A stretch of 49,226 nucleotides of DNA, from assembly GCA_934101865.1 (NCBI GenBank), contig CAKOSA010000006.1:1-49226 (forward strand), written 5' to 3'. Below the pieces are notes generated by a model. It had not been told where the DNA came from, searched no databases, and was given only the letters and a program-made list of their open reading frames with translations. Every line of letters begins with the position of its first letter. Position 1 is the stretch's first letter. The position numbers were made by a program, and so were the translations under genes. Positions 9,125-17,999 of this stretch are shown here, one piece after another. The stretch is from an uncultured Bacilli bacterium (GTDB lineage: Bacteria; Bacillota_I; Bacilli_A; RF39; UBA660).

Positions 9125-9484
9125 ATGAAAAAAATATATTTAAAATACTATTACGATGAAAAAAATATAGTAGAATGTGACTACGGAATAGCGTGGGAAA
9201 TGCTGTATTTAGGCCCCATTTATCCCCTAAAAAAACAAAATATAAAATTAGGAATACTAATACTTCTTCTCCAATTAGCAATCATCGCACTGTTTATAGC
9301 CTCATTTAAATTAAAACTAGGAATATTAGTAAGCATCATAATGCTGTTACTAATAAATTTTCTCTTTGCCCTAAATTACAATATGATAGTAATAGAACAC
9401 CTACTAAAAATAGGATACGTTCCCTATGATTACAATGCCTCAAACGAATTAATAAAAAAAGGAATATACTTTAAACTCCAATAA
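9125..9484 (+). CDS. Small two-helix membrane protein (DUF2628-like)
   Basis: The preferred start is the ATG at 9125, placed just after AAGGAGAGG; a longer in-frame reading from 9089 has no such site. The product is 119 residues. A short soluble start with WEMLYLGPIYPLKKQNIK precedes two hydrophobic helices (about 40-60 and 64-83). The GPIYPLxK segment resembles the FGPFYLLYRK motif of the zinc-ribbon protein at 32411, so both probably carry a DUF2628-type membrane module. The function is unknown. Confidence 0.65.
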   Translation: MKKIYLKYYYDEKNIVECDYGIAWEMLYLGPIYPLKKQNIKLGILILLLQLAIIALFIASFKLKLGILVSIIMLLLINFLFALNYNMIVIEHLLKIGYVPYDYNASNELIKKGIYFKLQ

Positions 9485-9497
9485 TATTCCTTTTATT
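9453..9497. terminator. Bidirectional terminator between convergent genes
   Basis: AGGAATAT (9460-9467) pairs with ATATTCCT (9484-9491). It is flanked by a T-rich run on the plus strand and by a run of seven A on the left, which serves as the T tract for the minus-strand gene. Confidence 0.65.
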
Positions 9498-9911
9498 TTA
9501 TAATTTAACCCTAAAAACATTAGTATCCCTAATAACATATCCATTCTTAAAATATAAACGGTGAGCAGCCTTTTTAGAATCACTAGAAGTAAGTTCAATA
9601 TAAGAACAACCAATTTCCTTAGCAATTCTATGAACCTCCTTAATCATCCTATCGCCAATGCCTCTTCCCCTATATTGAGCATCAGTACAAACACTATTAA
9701 TAAAGCCATACTTAATCCCCTTAAAAACATCAACAATAATATCAAGTTGCACTAATCCCACAACTCTGTCATTATCCTTAGCAATAACAAATATACCATT
9801 ACTATCACTAATATGAAAAGGCTGAATCTGTTTTTTATCAAAAACCCTTTCATATAAATCAAGAACCATATTATGTTCCTTTTCTTCCATTCTTTTAATA
9901 ATAATATCCAT
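9498..9911 (-). CDS. GNAT family N-acetyltransferase
   Basis: The best start is the ATG at 9911, eight bases from GGAGGTG; an ATG at 9917 is too close to it. The product has 137 residues. The acetyl-CoA binding core reads CTDAQYRGRGIGDRMIKE, with the RGRGIG pyrophosphate loop, and near the end AHRLYFKNGYV, typical of GNAT enzymes. These transfer acetyl from acetyl-CoA to an amine; the acceptor is not predictable. It is transcribed against its neighbours and shares a terminator with the preceding gene. Confidence 0.87.
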   Translation of the reverse strand: MDIIIKRMEEKEHNMVLDLYERVFDKKQIQPFHISDSNGIFVIAKDNDRVVGLVQLDIIVDVFKGIKYGFINSVCTDAQYRGRGIGDRMIKEVHRIAKEIGCSYIELTSSDSKKAAHRLYFKNGYVIRDTNVFRVKL

Positions 9912-10044
9912 AATCATATCACCTCCATTTGAGTATATCACAAATAAAAGAAATAATCTAAAAAATATGTGAAAAAATACAAAAAAAGTATCAATTTACG
10001 CTTAAATGTGATATACTAAAATAAACTATGAGATAGGTGGTATT

Positions 10045-10983
10045 GTGAAAGAAATGAAAGTAAAAAGTTTTAAAAACTTAGATGAACAAATAGAGATACT
10101 AAAAGAAAAAGGCCTAATAATAGAAGATGTAACAGAAACCAAAGAAATACTCTTAAGAGAAAATTACTTTTTCATAAGTGGGTATAGACATGTTTTAATG
10201 AATTCTTATAGTGATAAAACATTTGTCCCCGCATCAACATTTAGAGAACTATATTCCATATTTCTGTTTGATAGATATTTTCGCAATATAATGTTCAAAA
10301 ATCTATTAATAATAGAAAACCAATTAAAAAGCGTCATATCATATCAATTATCAAAAAACTATGGATATATGGAAAAAGACTACTTAAATCATAAAAGTTT
10401 TACAAATGATCCCACAAAAAAAAGAAGAGTAAAAGACATCATAGAAAAAATAAAACGACAAGTAAGAATAAATGCCTCTCGCCATAATGCAACAATCCAT
10501 TACCTAAACAAATACGGCTATATACCAATGTGGGTCTTAGTGAAAGTCCTATCTTTCGGATTAGTATGTGAACTATTTTCCATATTAAAGAAAGAAGACC
10601 AAGTAGCCGTTGCCGATACCTTTGGCGTGTCGGTCGAATATATGAACGAATTTCTTCCCATACTATCCAATTATAGAAATTTATGTGCTCACGAAGATAT
10701 AGTATTTGATCACAAGACCGAAAAATACATCGACGATAACGAGTATCATAGAAAATTAGGAATAAACAAAATGGACGGAGAGTATATATATGGCAAAAAT
10801 GATATATTTGCAGTCATAATAATGCTAAAATACCTATTAAGAAAAAGCGAATTCCGTGTAATGCTAAAAGAAATAGAATACGAAATAGAAAAATTAGATG
10901 GAAGAGTAGATTCCATTCCCATAGCAAGGGTCCTAGATAGAATGGGCTTCCCCGAAAATTATATGGAATTAGTAGAAATGTAA
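10045..10983 (+). CDS. Abi_2 (AbiD/AbiF-type) protein with HEPN motif
   Basis: The GTG start follows AGGTGG. The 312-residue protein matches the Abi_2 family: LDEQIEILKEKGLII near the start, ENYFFISGYRHVLM, FRELYSIFLFDRYFRN and PMWVLVKVLSFG. The HEPN ribonuclease-type R-x4-H motif is R211-H216 (YRNLCAHEDIVF). In studied cases such proteins act in abortive infection, probably by cutting RNA after phage attack. It lies directly upstream of htrA (12-base gap), with no separate antitoxin gene beside it. Activity is inferred from the motif. Confidence 0.83.
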   Translation: MKEMKVKSFKNLDEQIEILKEKGLIIEDVTETKEILLRENYFFISGYRHVLMNSYSDKTFVPASTFRELYSIFLFDRYFRNIMFKNLLIIENQLKSVISYQLSKNYGYMEKDYLNHKSFTNDPTKKRRVKDIIEKIKRQVRINASRHNATIHYLNKYGYIPMWVLVKVLSFGLVCELFSILKKEDQVAVADTFGVSVEYMNEFLPILSNYRNLCAHEDIVFDHKTEKYIDDNEYHRKLGINKMDGEYIYGKNDIFAVIIMLKYLLRKSEFRVMLKEIEYEIEKLDGRVDSIPIARVLDRMGFPENYMELVEM

Positions 10984-10995
10984 GGAGTGATAAAA

Positions 10996-12105
10996 ATGAA
11001 TAAACAAAAAAATAATACCACAATAATTTTAATATCCGCCATACTACTATCATTTATATGCGGTACCCTAGGGGCGTATATGGTCGTAGCATCTACTAGT
11101 ACTGGGAAAATAGTCAAAAACGTAACCACATCTGAATTAGTCGAAACATCAATATCTTCCTCAGTAGATAAAATTTATGATGCAACAGTAGTAGTAGTAG
11201 CATCAAGCGGTGAAACAGAAGTATCAACAGGAACAGGCTTTGCCTATAAAAAAGACGATAACTATACTTATATAATGACTAACAATCACGTCGTTTCCAA
11301 TGATAATTACAAAATAGACAAAGTATCAATTATATTAAGTAGTGGCGATACAGTCGAAGCCGAATTACTTGGAGGAGAAACCTATGCCGATATAGCTGTC
11401 CTCAAAGTAAAAAATAACGATAAATTAAAAATAGCTGAAATAGGAGATAGCACCAAAGTAAAATTAGGAGATACCATATTTACAGTAGGTTCCCCAATGG
11501 GAAAAACATATAGCGGAACAGTAACAAAAGGAATATTATCAGGAAAAGATAGATTAGTCGAAGTAAGTTTTTCCGGAAGCTCTGCCGATTACTATATGAA
11601 GGTAATGCAAATAGATGCTGCCATTAATCCCGGTAATAGCGGTGGACCCCTTTGTAATGTAAGCGGAGAAGTAATAGGCATAAACTCATTAAAACTAGTT
11701 CAAGATGAAATAGAAGGAATGGGCTTTGCAATACCAATCGAAGATGCCCTAAAATATGCCGAAACAATAGAAAGCGGTAAGCAAATAGTAAGACCATACA
11801 TAGGTGTAAGTATGCTAGACGTATCAAGTAGCTATTACCTATGGCAAAACGGAATTCAAATACCAGACGGAGTAACCAAAGGAGTAGTCGTTCTTGAAGT
11901 CGTATCATCATCACCAGCCGCAAGTGCCGGACTTCAAAAAGGAGATATCATAACCAAAATAAATGATAAAGAAATATCAGGTGTGGCCGATTTCCGTTAT
12001 GAACTATATCAACACGAGCCAAAAGAAGAAATAACCATAACCTATTTAAGAGGTGGCAAGGAAAATACAGCCAAAGTAAAATTGACCGAAAATAAACAAG
12101 ATTAA
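10996..12105 (+). CDS. htrA: HtrA/DegP-like membrane-anchored serine protease
   Basis: The ATG at 10996 is chosen because AAGGAG lies eight bases upstream; an in-frame GTG at 10987 overlaps that site. The 369-residue product has one N-terminal membrane helix (about 9-32), a trypsin-like domain with H98 (TNNHVV), D132 (YADIAVLKV) and S215 (NPGNSGGPL), then one PDZ domain (about 270-365, GVVVLEVVSSSPAASAGLQ). It degrades or refolds damaged exported proteins outside the membrane. The gene closely follows the Abi gene and may be co-transcribed with it. Confidence 0.93.
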   Translation: MNKQKNNTTIILISAILLSFICGTLGAYMVVASTSTGKIVKNVTTSELVETSISSSVDKIYDATVVVVASSGETEVSTGTGFAYKKDDNYTYIMTNNHVVSNDNYKIDKVSIILSSGDTVEAELLGGETYADIAVLKVKNNDKLKIAEIGDSTKVKLGDTIFTVGSPMGKTYSGTVTKGILSGKDRLVEVSFSGSSADYYMKVMQIDAAINPGNSGGPLCNVSGEVIGINSLKLVQDEIEGMGFAIPIEDALKYAETIESGKQIVRPYIGVSMLDVSSSYYLWQNGIQIPDGVTKGVVVLEVVSSSPAASAGLQKGDIITKINDKEISGVADFRYELYQHEPKEEITITYLRGGKENTAKVKLTENKQD

Positions 12106-12131
12106 AGGTGCAAACCTTTTTTCTTTTGCAC

Positions 12132-12160
12132 TTGTTAAAAAAACAAAAATATGTTATTAT
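12132..12160 (+). promoter_or_regulatory. Promoter for rluD
   Basis: TTGTTA (12132-12137), 17 bases, TATTAT (12155-12160). Confidence 0.45.
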
Positions 12161-12184
12161 ATACAAAAACAAGGAAGTGAAAAA

Positions 12185-13081
12185 ATGAATATAATATATG
12201 AAGGTGATAGCCAAAGATTAGATAAATATCTAATCGACGAATTAGAAAAAACACGAACTAAAATCCAAAAAATGATAGAAAATGAAGAAATAACTATAAA
12301 TGATAAAAAAGCCAAATCAAGTTATAATCTAAAAACAGGCGACAAAATAACAATAAATGAAAAAGAAACCGAAATAATCGAAATAAAACCCGAAAAAATT
12401 CCTCTTGACATAGTGTATGAAGATGAAGATTTACTTGTTGTAAATAAACCAAGTGGAATGGTTGTTCATCCGGGGGCAGGTAACAATTCAGGAACAATGG
12501 TAAATGCCCTAATGTATCATTGTAATCAGTTATCCCAAATAAACGGTACCATTAGACCCGGAATAGTTCATCGTATAGATGCCGATACATCAGGATTATT
12601 AGTTGTTGCCAAAAATGACGAAACCCACAACAACCTAGCAGAACAAATAAAAAATAAAACCGTAACCAGAAAATATCTCGCTTTGGCTGACGGTATAATA
12701 AATGAAGACACAGCCACTATTGATGCTCCCATAGGGCGTGACAAAAGAGCCCGTAAAAAAATGTGTGTAACATCAGAAAACTCCAAACCAGCTATAACTC
12801 ACATAAAAGTCCTAGAAAGATATCAGGACAGTACCCTAATAGAATGCATTTTGGAAACCGGTCGTACCCATCAAATAAGAGTACATTTAAACTATATAAA
12901 TCATCCCATAGTAAATGACCCCGTCTATGGAAAAAATAAACAAATAGATAAAACATTCGGACAAATGCTTCACGCCGAAACATTAGGCTTTATCCATCCC
13001 AAGACAAAAAAATACTTAGAATTCACCGTAAAACCCCCTCAGAAATTTATGGAAATACTAAATATATACAAAAATAAGTAG
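12185..13081 (+). CDS. rluD: RluD-family 23S rRNA pseudouridine synthase
   Basis: The 298-residue protein has an N-terminal S4 RNA-binding domain (about 10-60: QRLDKYLIDEL, NDKKAKSSYNLKTGD) and the RluA/RluD catalytic domain. The signature is HRIDADTSGLLVVAK, with catalytic D132, followed by RTHQIRVHL near residue 226. It isomerises uridines in 23S rRNA; RluD acts at the helix 69 loop. AAGGAAGTG precedes the start. The family is certain; which RluA/C/D-like site it modifies is inferred from the S4 domain and length. Confidence 0.9.
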   Translation: MNIIYEGDSQRLDKYLIDELEKTRTKIQKMIENEEITINDKKAKSSYNLKTGDKITINEKETEIIEIKPEKIPLDIVYEDEDLLVVNKPSGMVVHPGAGNNSGTMVNALMYHCNQLSQINGTIRPGIVHRIDADTSGLLVVAKNDETHNNLAEQIKNKTVTRKYLALADGIINEDTATIDAPIGRDKRARKKMCVTSENSKPAITHIKVLERYQDSTLIECILETGRTHQIRVHLNYINHPIVNDPVYGKNKQIDKTFGQMLHAETLGFIHPKTKKYLEFTVKPPQKFMEILNIYKNK

Positions 13082-13132
13082 ATTAATTTCCAGTTTTCTA
13101 GTATAATAATAAATGTTAGGACGTGATTGAAA

Positions 13133-14314
13133 ATGAATGAAGATATAAATAACACAGACAAATTTATATCTCTTGCCGATATAGAAGTAAAAGAAAAAGA
13201 CCTATTCATACTATCCCTAGCCAACTATTTTATAACTGAAAAAAAATATAATCCAGTAGTAGTTCACGGAATAGACGATGAAATATGGCTTGAAAATATG
13301 CAAGAGGAATACAAAATAATAAGAATAGTATCACACTATATACATAATGATGAACAATTAGACTTCGATATATTTAAAACAAATAAAATAATAAGCAAAT
13401 TAAAACTCAAAACATTTAGCATCAAAATGAAATCAATAAGCATATACACAAGTTTAGGAGAAAATGCCAACATAAAATCAGATAAAGACAACATAAGAAT
13501 AAGTGCTACAACAAATACCGATTTAAAAAACACAGAATTATCAAAAATGTGTCCCGATATAGTAGAAAAAACAAACTGTGAAGAAGGAGGAATAGAATTA
13601 TTTATGAAATTAACCAACAATATAAATAGGACAAACAGTGATAGAAATATTAAAGCCCAAAAACTATTTGCAACCAAAAAGCCCGTCGTAACCTACATTT
13701 TTATTGCTATATGTATAATAATGTTTATATTAACCAGAGGAAGTACAGATATCGATACCCTCTTAAAATACGGTGCCAACAACGCATACTTAACCAAAAA
13801 TGGAGATTATTATAGACTACTAAGCAGTATGTTTATCCATATTGGCCTCTTGCATCTCCTATTCAATATGTATGCCCTATACATAATCGGCCCCCAAGTA
13901 GAATCATTCTATGGAAAATTCAAATATTTCCTAATATACATATTAAGTGGCGTAAGCGGTAGCATTTTATCTATAACCTTCTCTTCAAATACCGTATCTG
14001 CCGGAGCTAGTGGAGCCATCTTTGGATTAATGGGAGCCCTATTATACTTTGGATTCTTCTATCGAAACTATCTAGGAAGTGTCATAAAAAGCCAGATAGT
14101 ACCCATCATCATACTTAATCTAGTAATAGGATTTAGCACTTCCGGAATAGACAACGCCGCTCACATAGGCGGATTAATAGGCGGTATACTTACGTCATTG
14201 GCCCTAGGGGTTACTGATAAAACAAGAAAATCCGATAAAATAAACGGATTAATCGTTCTTGCCCTATATTTTGCCTTTATAATATATATATGTTTTGTAG
14301 GAGTATCAATATGA
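13133..14314 (+). CDS. Rhomboid intramembrane serine protease
   Basis: The ATG at 13133 is spaced seven bases from an AGGACGTGA site. The 393-residue product has a cytoplasmic N-terminal domain of ~180 residues, then about six to seven membrane helices from ~184. Motifs are HLLFNMYALYIIGPQVE (oxyanion/structural), the catalytic serine S293 in GASGAIFGLMG and the catalytic histidine H344 in AAHIGGLIGG. This soluble-domain-plus-rhomboid layout resembles Bacillus GluP. It cleaves membrane proteins within the bilayer. Its end overlaps the PHP gene (ATGA at 14311-14314). Confidence 0.92.
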   Translation: MNEDINNTDKFISLADIEVKEKDLFILSLANYFITEKKYNPVVVHGIDDEIWLENMQEEYKIIRIVSHYIHNDEQLDFDIFKTNKIISKLKLKTFSIKMKSISIYTSLGENANIKSDKDNIRISATTNTDLKNTELSKMCPDIVEKTNCEEGGIELFMKLTNNINRTNSDRNIKAQKLFATKKPVVTYIFIAICIIMFILTRGSTDIDTLLKYGANNAYLTKNGDYYRLLSSMFIHIGLLHLLFNMYALYIIGPQVESFYGKFKYFLIYILSGVSGSILSITFSSNTVSAGASGAIFGLMGALLYFGFFYRNYLGSVIKSQIVPIIILNLVIGFSTSGIDNAAHIGGLIGGILTSLALGVTDKTRKSDKINGLIVLALYFAFIIYICFVGVSI

Positions 14315-15180
14315 TAGATTTACATACCCATTCAACATATTCCGATGGAACAATGACTCCAATAGAAATACTAAAAGAAGCCGAAAAGAAAAAAGTAAGC
14401 ATCCTTGCCATTACCGACCACGATTCCGTTGGGGCCTATAAAAACTTAGAAAAAGAAACCATATCCAAATACTTTTCCGGTCATCTAATAGTAGGAGCTG
14501 AATTAAACTGCATTTATAAAAAGTCTCGAATAGAACTAATATGCTATAATTTTGACTATAAAAAAGTAGATAAATTCCTAAGCAACTATTATTCCCAAGA
14601 TAAAGTACTAAAAAGAAAAGAAGAAGAACTTTCCAACTTAATAAAATTATGCCAAAAAAACAATATAAAATTATCAGAAAACATTCCAATAAATGATAAT
14701 ATGGTCCTAGATAACCTCTATGACGATATTATCAAATATGATGAGAATAAAGCCCATTTTTCGGGGCAAAAATTCCCTTCAAAGACGCAGTTTTTCAGAA
14801 TCTGCGTAGGTGATGATACATTTTTTCTCTACAATGAGAACAAATCATTACCTCCCGCCAAGGAAATATCAAATCTAATCAAAGCAAGCGGTGGACTAGT
14901 ATTCCTTGCTCATCCGTATGTCTATGATTTAAAAGACCATATAGAATTTATAAATGACCTTTATAACGATAAAATAATTGATGGTTTAGAGTGCTATCAT
15001 TCCAATTTTACTAAGGAGCAAACCCAAACACTAATAAACTATTGCCATAAAAATAAACTATTAATGTCAGGTGGAACCGATTTTCACGGTTCAAAATATC
15101 CAAATATAGGCCTTGCCACAGGATATAATAATACACTATCCATTCCCGAAGAAATAACAAAAAATTGGCTTAATTTCTAA
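14311..15180 (+). CDS. PHP-domain phosphoesterase
   Basis: The ATG at 14311 follows TAGGAG and overlaps the rhomboid stop by four bases. The 289-residue product starts with the PHP metal motif MIDLHTHSTYSDG and continues with AITDHDSVGAY, LAHPYV and GGTDFHG at the C-terminus, which supply the trinuclear metal-site histidines and aspartates. Similar stand-alone PHP proteins hydrolyse 3',5'-nucleoside bisphosphates or short RNA 5' ends. The segment at ~90-185 is long and divergent. Substrate is not determined. Confidence 0.87.
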   Translation: MIDLHTHSTYSDGTMTPIEILKEAEKKKVSILAITDHDSVGAYKNLEKETISKYFSGHLIVGAELNCIYKKSRIELICYNFDYKKVDKFLSNYYSQDKVLKRKEEELSNLIKLCQKNNIKLSENIPINDNMVLDNLYDDIIKYDENKAHFSGQKFPSKTQFFRICVGDDTFFLYNENKSLPPAKEISNLIKASGGLVFLAHPYVYDLKDHIEFINDLYNDKIIDGLECYHSNFTKEQTQTLINYCHKNKLLMSGGTDFHGSKYPNIGLATGYNNTLSIPEEITKNWLNF

Positions 15181-15218
15181 AAACTATGATATAATTAAGT
15201 AGAAAGGAAGGAAACTAT

Positions 15219-15956
15219 ATGATAATAATACTAATTATTGTTGCTGTTATATTGCTTAGCTCAATCAAACAAATTAATCAGTACGAAAGAGGAGTACTAT
15301 TCACAATAGGAAAATACACCAAAATACTAAATCCAGGGTGGAGAATAGTATTACCCATAATTCATTCTTACAAAAAAGTAGACATCAGAACAAAAGCAGT
15401 CGATGTCCCTGAACAAGATGCTATTACCAAAGATAACGTATCAGTAAGAATAAATGCTGTAATATACTATAAAATATTCGATGCATCCAAAGCAATATTA
15501 GAAGTAGAAAACTTTTATTACGCAGTAAGTCAACTTGCCCAAACCACAATGAGAAATCTTGTAGGTTCCGTTTCTCTTGATGAACTATTATCAGAAAGAG
15601 AAAAGATAAGTACGGAAATATGCAAAATAATTGATGAAGCAACCGACCCTTGGGGAATAAAAGTAGAAAACGTAGAATTAAAAGACATAAGCTTACCCGA
15701 AGAAATGAAGAGAGTAATTGCCAAAATAGCCGAAGCTCAAAGAGAAAGAGAAGCCGTTATTACCAAATCAACTGGTGAAGTAGAAGCATCTAAAAATTTA
15801 GCAGAAGCAGCTGAAATAATGTCTAAAACCCCAGGTGCACTACATTTAAGAACCCTTGCAACAATCAATGACGTCTCATCAGACCAGTCAAATACCATAA
15901 TTTTTGCTTTACCACTTGAAGTATTACGTGCTATGGAAGCCAGAGAAAAGAAGTAA
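15219..15956 (+). CDS. Stomatin-like SPFH/Band 7 membrane protein (slipin)
   Basis: This 245-residue protein has an N-terminal membrane helix (about 1-15), then an SPFH domain: INQYERGVLFTIGKYTKILN, PGWRIVLPIIHSYKKVDIRT and a DxxTKDNVSVRINAVIYYKI segment. An Ala/Glu-rich helix (IAKIAEAQREREAVITKSTG) follows. This is the bacterial slipin type, which oligomerises on the membrane and is often associated with membrane microdomains and a NfeD partner; no NfeD gene is adjacent. AAGGAAGG precedes the start. It probably begins its own short transcript, ended by the hairpin that follows. Confidence 0.9.
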   Translation: MIIILIIVAVILLSSIKQINQYERGVLFTIGKYTKILNPGWRIVLPIIHSYKKVDIRTKAVDVPEQDAITKDNVSVRINAVIYYKIFDASKAILEVENFYYAVSQLAQTTMRNLVGSVSLDELLSEREKISTEICKIIDEATDPWGIKVENVELKDISLPEEMKRVIAKIAEAQREREAVITKSTGEVEASKNLAEAAEIMSKTPGALHLRTLATINDVSSDQSNTIIFALPLEVLRAMEAREKK

Positions 15957-15990
15957 AATGGTTGGAGGTTTTTCTAACCATTTTATCTTT
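15955..15990 (+). terminator. Rho-independent terminator after slipin
   Basis: AAAATGGTT (15955-15963) pairs with AACCATTTT (15976-15984) and T-rich sequence follows. Confidence 0.7.
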
Positions 15991-16079
15991 TCATTATATA
16001 TAAGGAAGGAAGTTCTAGATATCGATTAAGTTATAGTAACAATAAAAATTACAAAATAATAGAAAAAGTCCAAAAACTA

Positions 16080-16108
16080 TTGACAAAATCCCAAAATTTT
16101 AGTAAAAT
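16080..16108 (+). promoter_or_regulatory. Strong promoter for rplM-rpsI
   Basis: TTGACA (16080-16085), exactly 17 bases, TAAAAT (16103-16108). It places transcription start near 16115, just upstream of the leader hairpin. Confidence 0.8.
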
Positions 16109-16126
16109 CATAATCGGTACATTTTA

Positions 16127-16168
16127 TACCTAGTACTTTTGTATTGGGAACACAAAAGTATGATGGTA
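16127..16168 (+). promoter_or_regulatory. L13 leader-type autoregulatory RNA
   Basis: An outer TACC/GGTA pairing (16127-16130 with 16165-16168) encloses a 9-bp stem, TACTTTTGT (16134-16142) with ACAAAAGTA (16152-16160), around a 9-nt loop. It sits in the 5' leader of rplM. Bacilli carry a known L13 leader element at this position, thought to be bound by L13 for feedback control. Assignment rests on position and structure, not a covariance search. Confidence 0.65.
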
Positions 16169-16200
16169 ATTATAAAAATAATGAAAGAGGAGAATAAGCA

Positions 16201-16638
16201 ATGAAAAGTTTTATGCAAAGCAAAGAAACAGTTACTCGTTCTTGGTATGTAATTGATGCCAAAGATATACCATTAGGTAGAGTAGCAAGTAAAGCTGCAG
16301 TAATGCTTAGAGGAAAACATAAACCAACATACACACCTCATATCGATTGCGGAGATTACATAATTATAATTAACGCTAAAGAAGCATTACTTACAGGAAA
16401 CAAGTTAGATAACAAGATGTATTACAATCACAGTAGATATGTTGGTGGATTAAGAGAAAGAACTGCTAGAGAAATGAAAGAAAATTATCCAGTTGAAATG
16501 ATGGAGAGAGCAGTTAAAGGAATGCTTCCAAAAAACAGATTAGGAAGACAAATGTATAAGAAATTATTCGTATACGAAGGTAGCGAACATCCACATACAG
16601 CTCAAAAACCAACAAAAATAGAAATGGGAGGTAAATAA
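16201..16638 (+). CDS. rplM: 50S ribosomal protein L13
   Basis: This 145-residue protein has the L13 hallmarks SWYVIDAKDIPLGRVASKAA, LRGKHKPTYTPHIDCGD, and near the end AVKGMLPKNRLGR and LFVYEGSEHPHTAQKP. It is an early-assembly protein of the large subunit. AGAGGAG precedes the start. It forms the usual two-gene operon with rpsI two bases downstream, under a consensus promoter and a structured leader. Confidence 0.97.
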   Translation: MKSFMQSKETVTRSWYVIDAKDIPLGRVASKAAVMLRGKHKPTYTPHIDCGDYIIIINAKEALLTGNKLDNKMYYNHSRYVGGLRERTAREMKENYPVEMMERAVKGMLPKNRLGRQMYKKLFVYEGSEHPHTAQKPTKIEMGGK

Positions 16639-16640
16639 TA

Positions 16641-17060
16641 ATGGCAAAAGAAGAAAGAAGATTTTGCGGTACTGGTAGAAGAAAATCATCAGTAGCACGT
16701 GTAATATTAACTCCTGGAACTGGTAAAATAACAGTAAATGGTCGTGATGTAAACGAATATATGCCATTTGCAACATTGGTTATGGATTTAAAACAACCAT
16801 TAGTAGAAACAGGTTGTGAAGAAACATTTGACGTAATTTGTAACGTAAATGGTGGCGGATTTTCTGGACAAACCGGAGCTATTAGATTAGGAATTACAAG
16901 AGCCCTATTAGAATACGATAAAGAAAATGAAGATAAAGAAGATTCTTTCCGTAAGAAACTAAAAGCCAAAGGATTTGTAACAAGAGATCCAAGAAGCAAG
17001 GAAAGAAAGAAATACGGATTAAAAGCAGCAAGAAGAGCACCACAATTCTCAAAACGTTAG
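16641..17060 (+). CDS. rpsI: 30S ribosomal protein S9
   Basis: The 139-residue protein has GTGRRKSSVARVILTPGTGKI, QTGAIRLGITRALLEYD and the conserved C-terminal tail ending in QFSKR, which reaches the decoding site. A GGGAGG site overlaps the end of rplM. The protein is slightly longer than the usual ~130 residues because of a Cys-containing N-terminal extension (MAKEERRFCG) and the acidic insert KENEDKED. It ends at a terminator. Confidence 0.97.
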   Translation: MAKEERRFCGTGRRKSSVARVILTPGTGKITVNGRDVNEYMPFATLVMDLKQPLVETGCEETFDVICNVNGGGFSGQTGAIRLGITRALLEYDKENEDKEDSFRKKLKAKGFVTRDPRSKERKKYGLKAARRAPQFSKR

Positions 17061-17071
17061 AATATATCAAG

Positions 17072-17104
17072 AACTATATGGAAACTATTCTGTATAGTTT
17101 TTTT
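17072..17104 (+). terminator. Rho-independent terminator after rpsI
   Basis: AACTATA (17072-17078) pairs with TATAGTT (17093-17099), followed by a T run. Confidence 0.7.
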
Positions 17105-17213
17105 CTATTTAAAAATAATTAAATTTTCACATTTATTTGTCTGTAAGTAAAGAAGAAAATTATCCTCACCTTAAAGGTGTTGATATAAAATAAAACCAAA
17201 AAATTCAAAAAAG

Positions 17214-17242
17214 TTGTCATTTGTTCTAATTTGTAGTATAAT
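17214..17242 (+). promoter_or_regulatory. Promoter for the 17.3 kb gene and hisS
   Basis: TTGTCA (17214-17219), 17 bases, TATAAT (17237-17242). Confidence 0.65.
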
Positions 17243-17264
17243 ATAAGCCACAAGGGGTGGTATA

Positions 17265-17999
17265 ATGAAATTAAATAAAATATACTATATTTTATTAGGA
17301 ATACTATTAATAATAATAATAAGTATGACTAGTATACTAATATATAGAAATTACGAACAAAAAAAAGAAGCTAAGGAAGCCAAAATAAAAGAAGAAATAA
17401 AGCAAGAATTAAAAGAAGAAGACCAAAAAAATAAGGAAGAACAAGCCAAACAAGAAGAGCAAACCAACAATGTTACTACCAGTAACAATAATTACGATTA
17501 CTCCGCAGATTACCCCAATGAAGTTCAAAATGAAGCCGATAAAAAAATGATAAACTATTTCAGTAGTGCAAAGGTCGAACTACAAAGTCTAAACAATAGT
17601 TCTTCTGTGGATAAAGTAAAGAGCAAAGGAAAAGAATACTTTATAACAATGGCCGATTTTCTCTTCTATGGCAAAGATATAAACGGTGTCCATTTAACAG
17701 ATATATCTGATAAAACCAAATCAGTACTATGGAAAATATTTGGCGAAGTAGATGGCCAAGTCATAAAAGTATATCCAAACTATAAAGACGATTTAGGAGA
17801 CGCATATAGCACTATTAAAGATGTAAGTTCAACAACGTACACAAAAGCAATGGAAAAAATAAAAGAAACAATAGGCGAAGACAATTACAATAAAGTAGGA
17901 GATACCAAAAATAATGTCAAAGAAAAAGCCAAAGAAACCTACAACAGTGCCAAAGAAAAAGTAAGCAATTGGTATCAAAAATTTAAGGAGGGAAATTAA
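17265..17999 (+). CDS. Signal-anchored helical hypothetical protein
   Basis: The 244-residue product has one membrane helix (about 7-27), a highly charged Lys/Glu/Gln coiled-coil stretch (~30-70), an Asn/Thr linker, and a soluble helical domain (FFITMADFLFYG-like core at ~125). The tail has amphipathic repeats (TKNNVKEKAKETYNSAKEK) reminiscent of late-embryogenesis or apolipoprotein-like helices. AAGGGGTGG precedes the start. Its stop and the hisS start overlap (TAATG), so it is coupled to hisS translation. The function is unknown. Confidence 0.65.
   Translation: MKLNKIYYILLGILLIIIISMTSILIYRNYEQKKEAKEAKIKEEIKQELKEEDQKNKEEQAKQEEQTNNVTTSNNNYDYSADYPNEVQNEADKKMINYFSSAKVELQSLNNSSSVDKVKSKGKEYFITMADFLFYGKDINGVHLTDISDKTKSVLWKIFGEVDGQVIKVYPNYKDDLGDAYSTIKDVSSTTYTKAMEKIKETIGEDNYNKVGDTKNNVKEKAKETYNSAKEKVSNWYQKFKEGN

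Noticed and set aside
12108..12131. Hairpin GTGCAAA/TTTGCAC after htrA as terminator
   Set aside because: The T-rich stretch lies in the loop, not after the stem, so termination is doubtful.
16514..16999. Minus-strand reading of 161 codons across rplM-rpsI
   Set aside because: It is a shadow of two certain ribosomal protein genes.
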